From Spirochaetia bacterium (GTDB lineage Bacteria > Spirochaetota > Spirochaetia > Sphaerochaetales > Sphaerochaetaceae): a stretch of 35,678 nucleotides of DNA. This document shows positions 32,290 to 35,678 of the stretch, piece by piece. The stretch covers positions 1 to 35,678 of the forward strand of contig CAAGIP010000014.1 of the NCBI GenBank assembly GCA_900769955.1, in the 5' to 3' direction. Under the pieces are notes generated by a model. That model saw only the letters and a list, made by a program, of their open reading frames with translations, did no database searches and was not told the DNA's origin. The translations under genes and the position numbers were made by a program. How positions within the stretch are numbered: position 1 is the stretch's first letter; every line of letters begins with the position of its first letter.

Positions 32290-33189
32290 ATGTATAAAAG
32301 AACAGTGAAATCCCTGCTTTCAACGCTGCTTGCGGTGATGGTTGTCTTTTCCCTTGCCTCATGCGAGGCCAGTCCCGTGAATCCCGGAAAAACAGAAAAC
32401 GGGTCACATAGTGAGAATCCGGTTAAACAATCCTTTTCAGTCAGTGAATACACCCTCATGCGGGATGATCTTAAGATATACGGTAAGCTGTATGTTCCTG
32501 AAAATAAAGAAGGAAAAATGCCTGCCGTGATACTTTCCCACAGTGCCAATCTCAATGCGGATTCACTTGATTCATATGCAGCTGGCTTTGCGGAAAGGGG
32601 ATACATTGCATATGCCTTTGATTTCTGCGGCGGGAGCAGCAAAAGCAGAAGCGACGGTGCTTCCGATGACATGACACTCTTTACCGAAGTTGAGGATCTG
32701 AAGGCTGTCATTTCCGCCATTTATGCCAGAGATGATGTGGACCGTGCGGAGATATATCTCTTCGGTACAAGTCAGGGAGGACTGGTGAGCGCACTGGCCG
32801 CAGAGGAATCGGATGATTACATCAAAGGAGAAATACTGCTCTATCCCGCATACAATATCCCTGAACTTGTCAGAAAGATGTCATCGTTAGGAAATCTTGC
32901 ATCCATGATGGGCTCCGGTTATTCAAAGGCATTCAGTGAGACATTGATGGACTTTGATGCTTACGACCACATCGGCGCCTTCACAGGAAAGGTTTTGATC
33001 TTACATGGTTCAAAGGACTTTATAGTGAACAGTTCTTATTCGGAGAAGGCAAAGACATATTACACTGACTGTACCCTGAATATCATTGAAGGCGCAGGCC
33101 ATGGATTCAACAGTGAGAATTATTCCATGGGCGGTGATTTCGATGATGAGGTCTGGAAAGCAGTCGATGAATATCTTGCATGCAACTGA
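32290..33189 (+). CDS. Alpha/beta-hydrolase lipoprotein
   Basis: A 299-residue lipoprotein. The signal peptide ends FSLASC (Cys25). The hydrolase domain begins near 50 (SEYTLMRDDLKIYGKLYVP). The nucleophile elbow is GTSQGG (Ser161), the acid is Asp243 in HGSKDFIV and the histidine is His271 in GAGHGF. The oxyanion-side HSANLN stands where HG is usual. It resembles BAAT/DLH-like or feruloyl-esterase-like hydrolases; the substrate is unknown. It acts outside the cytoplasm, anchored by lipid. GTGGAG precedes the ATG by about 9 bases. No good promoter was found in the 68-base gap after the operon terminator. Confidence 0.85.
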   Translation: MYKRTVKSLLSTLLAVMVVFSLASCEASPVNPGKTENGSHSENPVKQSFSVSEYTLMRDDLKIYGKLYVPENKEGKMPAVILSHSANLNADSLDSYAAGFAERGYIAYAFDFCGGSSKSRSDGASDDMTLFTEVEDLKAVISAIYARDDVDRAEIYLFGTSQGGLVSALAAEESDDYIKGEILLYPAYNIPELVRKMSSLGNLASMMGSGYSKAFSETLMDFDAYDHIGAFTGKVLILHGSKDFIVNSSYSEKAKTYYTDCTLNIIEGAGHGFNSENYSMGGDFDDEVWKAVDEYLACN

Positions 33190-33220
33190 ATAACAGTTTT
33201 TCTCCCTTTCTCCTTTTTGA

Positions 33221-33229
33221 TGGTATAAT
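33221..33229 (+). promoter_or_regulatory. Extended -10 promoter before the MBL nuclease gene
   Basis: TGGTATAAT is a TGn-extended -10 box (TATAAT at 33224-33229). The -35 area is pyrimidine-rich without a clear consensus. The ATG is 21 bases downstream with AGGAGG before it. Confidence 0.65.
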
Positions 33230-33250
33230 TAAACAAAAAAGGAGGAAGCG

Positions 33251-34906
33251 ATGAGGCTGACTTTTCTGGGCGCTGCCCGTTTCGTGACCGGTTCCATGTA
33301 CCTGCTCGAGGCAGGAGGCCTGAATATCCTGGTGGACTCAGGCATGCTGCAGGGAAGTGATGAGAAGAGATGCACAAATGCCTTCTCCTTTTCGCCAGGC
33401 ACAATTGATTATGTCCTGCTGACCCATGCACACATCGATCATTCGGGGCGTATCCCGCAGCTCGTGAAGGAGGGCTTTAAGGGTACTGTGCTATGCACGG
33501 GCGCAACCGCCGAGCTATCAGGGATAATGCTTCTTGACTCCGCATCCATTCAGGAGAGCGAGGCTGAATGGATGAACCGGAAGAAACAGAGAAGGGGAGA
33601 AGAGCAGGTTGAACCGCTCTATACGAAGGAAGATGCATACAAGGCTCTTTCCCTTTTCACTGAGACTGAGTACGGAAAAAGATGCGTGCTTAACAGCCAG
33701 GTATCAGTAAGATTTGCAGATGCGGGACATCTGCTGGGAAGCGCCTCGGTCGAGGTCTTCGTCAACGAAGACGGAAAGGAAAAGAAGATTGTCTTTTCCG
33801 GTGACATCGGAAACACCGACCAGCCCATAATAAATGATCCTGAGTACATAAAGAGTGCCGATGTCGTCGTGATGGAATCGACATACGGAACCAGATGCCA
33901 TGAAGTAAAGGTAACCGATGACATCCATGAGAGGGCAAAGAGCCTTGCTGAAATCGTGGACCGCACATTCCGCCGCGGCGGTAAGGTCATAATCCCTTCA
34001 TTTGCAGTCGGACGCACGCAGGAACTGCTCTATCTTTTCAGAATCATTATCACAAACCACTACCTTGATTACCCTATCCCGGTCTATCTCGACTCTCCGC
34101 TTTCGATAAAGGCAACGGCAGTATTCAGACACTGTGTCGGGAAAAATTACTTCGATGATGATGCGATGGAGCTTATAAAACAGGGAATTAATCCCTTCGA
34201 ATTCGACACTTTAGTCAAGGTGAGGGACACGACTGAATCGATGGCCCTCAACACAATGAAGGAGAGTGCAGTAATAATCGCATCCTCGGGAATGTGTGAG
34301 GGCGGACGCATCCGCCACCATCTGAAGCACAACCTCTACAAAAAGGAAAACACTGTTCTCTTTGTCGGTTATCAGGCTGCGGGTACGCTGGGGCGCTCGA
34401 TAGTCGACGGTGCAAGACATGTCACGCTCTTTTCCGAGCAGATCGATGTTAAGGCGGAGATAACATCCCTTCCTGGGCTCAGCGGACACGCTGATAAAAA
34501 CGGCCTGATAAAGTGGATAACCTCATTCTCCACGCCTCCGGAAAAGGTATTCGTGACTCATGGGGATGAGGTGAGCGCAACCTCTTTTGCCCATATGCTT
34601 TCAGAGGAATACGGCCTTAAGGCCTATGCTCCTTCTTTGGGAGAATCCTTTGATCTCTCAGATACGATCCCGAGTCAGGAAAGACAGGAACATATCGATG
34701 AGAATGAGAGAAACCTCAGTGAAGCACGCAGCCTGCTTGCAGAGAACCTCGATAAACTTGATGAGGTCATCAACAGGCTTGACGGGGCTGCCAGAAGTGC
34801 CGATTCAGGTGATACAAAGCGGTGCATCAGGCTTGCAAATGCAGTCAGACGCCTTGCATCCGATCTTTACGATCTCGCGGACAAGTGGAAGGGCGATGCC
34901 GACTAA
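33251..34906 (+). CDS. Beta-CASP metallo-beta-lactamase RNA-processing nuclease (YSH1/CPSF73-like)
   Basis: A 551-residue zinc-dependent nuclease family protein. Metal ligands are seen in THAHIDHSG (H59, H61, D63, H64), then DAGHLLGSA with its histidine, and FSGDIGN with its aspartate. The beta-CASP insertion follows, with VMESTYG, IPSFAVGRTQELLY, IASSGMCEGGRIRHHL and the RNA-specificity motif LSGHADKNGL with its last histidine. It resembles bacterial CPSF73-like exonucleases more than RNase J, which is longer and different. The C-terminal 60 residues are helical and not in the core. It probably processes RNA. DNA or other phosphodiester substrates are possible. It overlaps the convergent GNAT gene at the stop codons. 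Confidence 0.9.
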   Translation: MRLTFLGAARFVTGSMYLLEAGGLNILVDSGMLQGSDEKRCTNAFSFSPGTIDYVLLTHAHIDHSGRIPQLVKEGFKGTVLCTGATAELSGIMLLDSASIQESEAEWMNRKKQRRGEEQVEPLYTKEDAYKALSLFTETEYGKRCVLNSQVSVRFADAGHLLGSASVEVFVNEDGKEKKIVFSGDIGNTDQPIINDPEYIKSADVVVMESTYGTRCHEVKVTDDIHERAKSLAEIVDRTFRRGGKVIIPSFAVGRTQELLYLFRIIITNHYLDYPIPVYLDSPLSIKATAVFRHCVGKNYFDDDAMELIKQGINPFEFDTLVKVRDTTESMALNTMKESAVIIASSGMCEGGRIRHHLKHNLYKKENTVLFVGYQAAGTLGRSIVDGARHVTLFSEQIDVKAEITSLPGLSGHADKNGLIKWITSFSTPPEKVFVTHGDEVSATSFAHMLSEEYGLKAYAPSLGESFDLSDTIPSQERQEHIDENERNLSEARSLLAENLDKLDEVINRLDGAARSADSGDTKRCIRLANAVRRLASDLYDLADKWKGDAD

Positions 34907-35487
34907 AGCTCCTTAACCAGGACCTTTCCCCAGCTTTTATTAATCAGGACACTGTAGCCCATGCGTGCGTAAAACGCCTGGGCTGAGGTGTTTTCACCTC
35001 CGACTCCGAGGTAAATACCCTTTACACCCTTTCTTTTAAGATCATTCCACAGTGTTTCCATCAGCTTTCTTCCAAGTCCCATGTGCTGGCCCTCCGGAAG
35101 TATGTCGATATGAAGATGTGCCGGATAGGCAGGGTACGTTTCATATTCCACTCCGTTCTGGATCATGGAAACGATGTTCCTGTCACTTTCAGTCACCGCA
35201 CATTTGAACTCAGCCCTGATGGAAGGAAGGTATTCCCCATTAAGATAGCGGTAGAACGCTTCTGAATCCGTACAGCTTACGATGTAACCGACTGGCTTTC
35301 CGTCCAGGCGAGCCACGAAACATGATGAAGGATCAAAGAGAACGTAGGGAGTGAGATATATCTTTGATACAAGGCGATGGTCGCTGTAAAGGTGCCTTCC
35401 GTCTTTTCCTGAATCGGAAGTCAGCAGGCATATCTCCTCGAGGGATGGTATGTCCTGGAGAGTTGCATTATTTATTACTATATCCAT
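34903..35487 (-). CDS. GNAT-family N-acetyltransferase
   Basis: A 194-residue acetyltransferase. The acetyl-CoA loop is GQHMGLGRKLMETL (Q134-x-x-G-x-G), preceded by the strand HLHIDILPE and followed by YLGVGGENTSAQAFYARMGY, the conserved end of the GNAT fold. The general form resembles the acetyltransferase-like domains described in O-GlcNAcase relatives. The acceptor is unknown. The start has a poor ribosome site, but no better in-frame start exists nearby. It converges with the nuclease gene, with stops overlapping by 3 bases. Confidence 0.85.
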   Translation of the reverse strand: MDIVINNATLQDIPSLEEICLLTSDSGKDGRHLYSDHRLVSKIYLTPYVLFDPSSCFVARLDGKPVGYIVSCTDSEAFYRYLNGEYLPSIRAEFKCAVTESDRNIVSMIQNGVEYETYPAYPAHLHIDILPEGQHMGLGRKLMETLWNDLKRKGVKGIYLGVGGENTSAQAFYARMGYSVLINKSWGKVLVKEL

Positions 35488-35678
35488 GTGATTGATGGTA
35501 CTTCAGTGACAGCAAAAGGTCCATAAAAAATTTTTAAAGAATAATTCCTTGAAAGACAGTCAGTTACGGAAAAGTGAAAAAAATCTTTCAGAAAAAGGGC
35601 AAAAACCACTTGCAGTAAAAGAGGAAAAGGAGTAAATTCCTTTTTCGTTGACCGGCCGGGACGAGCTGAGTGAAGAAA
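35488..35678. other. Right-edge gene-free stretch
   Basis: About 190 bases without a supported gene. It is AT-rich, with a modest hairpin AAAAGGA / TCCTTTT near 35629-35648 and the palindrome CCGGCCGG near 35652-35659. A new gene may begin just beyond the edge, but nothing firm can be called. Confidence 0.4.

Noticed and set aside
35672..35678. Start of a new gene with GTG AAG AAA at the right edge
   Set aside because: Too few codons, with no clear ribosome site at normal distance.

Overview
The window looks like chromosomal DNA from a member of the Spirochaetota, probably a Sphaerochaeta-like or related host-associated lineage. This is an inference. It rests on the peptide-binding protein whose signal peptide ends in a spirochaete-style FAGGAKE stretch, the bacterial A/V-type ATPase operon, an outer-membrane-type barrel protein and several lipoproteins. 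Most genes have strong AGGAGG ribosome sites and are packed with 1-14 base overlaps. No rRNA, tRNA or CRISPR array was seen. Layout: (1) 1-3604, minus strand: a periplasmic helical-repeat protein, a GT4 glycosyltransferase, and a Wzi-like outer-membrane barrel protein that runs off the left edge. (2) 3811-5002: a two-TM SPFH/Band-7 protein followed by a 58-residue Arc-type DNA-binding protein and a terminator. (3) 5118-6463: cysK plus an IscR-like Rrf2 regulator, with TAGGT/ACCTA inverted repeats in front. (4) 6531-8076: a TetR regulator with an almost leaderless promoter and two operator palindromes, then a flavodoxin and an FMN-binding lipoprotein. (5) 8236-10652: a complete IS21-family element (istA, istB) with four 24-bp repeats at each end and a GCAT target duplication, inserted in an intergenic cluster of ATAATCA motifs. 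(6) 10757-18465, minus strand: a five-gene oligopeptide/dipeptide ABC importer (oppA-oppB-oppC-oppD-oppF), a coupled NADPH:FMN-reductase-like gene, a TRL-like lipoprotein and a hypothetical lipoprotein. (7) 18731-22775: a periplasmic pilus chaperone and a 1101-residue usher-like barrel protein with an unusual anchored, acidic N-terminal extension. No pilin gene is visible nearby. (8) 22787-32268: an apparent eleven-gene operon with all nine A/V-ATPase subunits in the order H-C-I-K-F-E-A-B-D, followed by a universal stress protein and a PtsN-like EIIA protein, between a clear promoter and a terminator. (9) 32290-35487: an alpha/beta-hydrolase lipoprotein, a beta-CASP metallo-beta-lactamase RNA-processing-type nuclease, and a convergent GNAT acetyltransferase. 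How the genes relate: the ATPase operon couples ATP to ion gradients. The opp importer brings in peptides. The cysK and TetR operons look like small autoregulated units for cysteine/Fe-S and flavin redox chemistry. The most unusual system is the orphan chaperone-usher pair. Other points of interest are the USP and EIIA genes joined to the V-ATPase operon, the possible translation-start hairpin and repeated ends of the IS21 element, and the ATAATCA motif cluster into which that element inserted.
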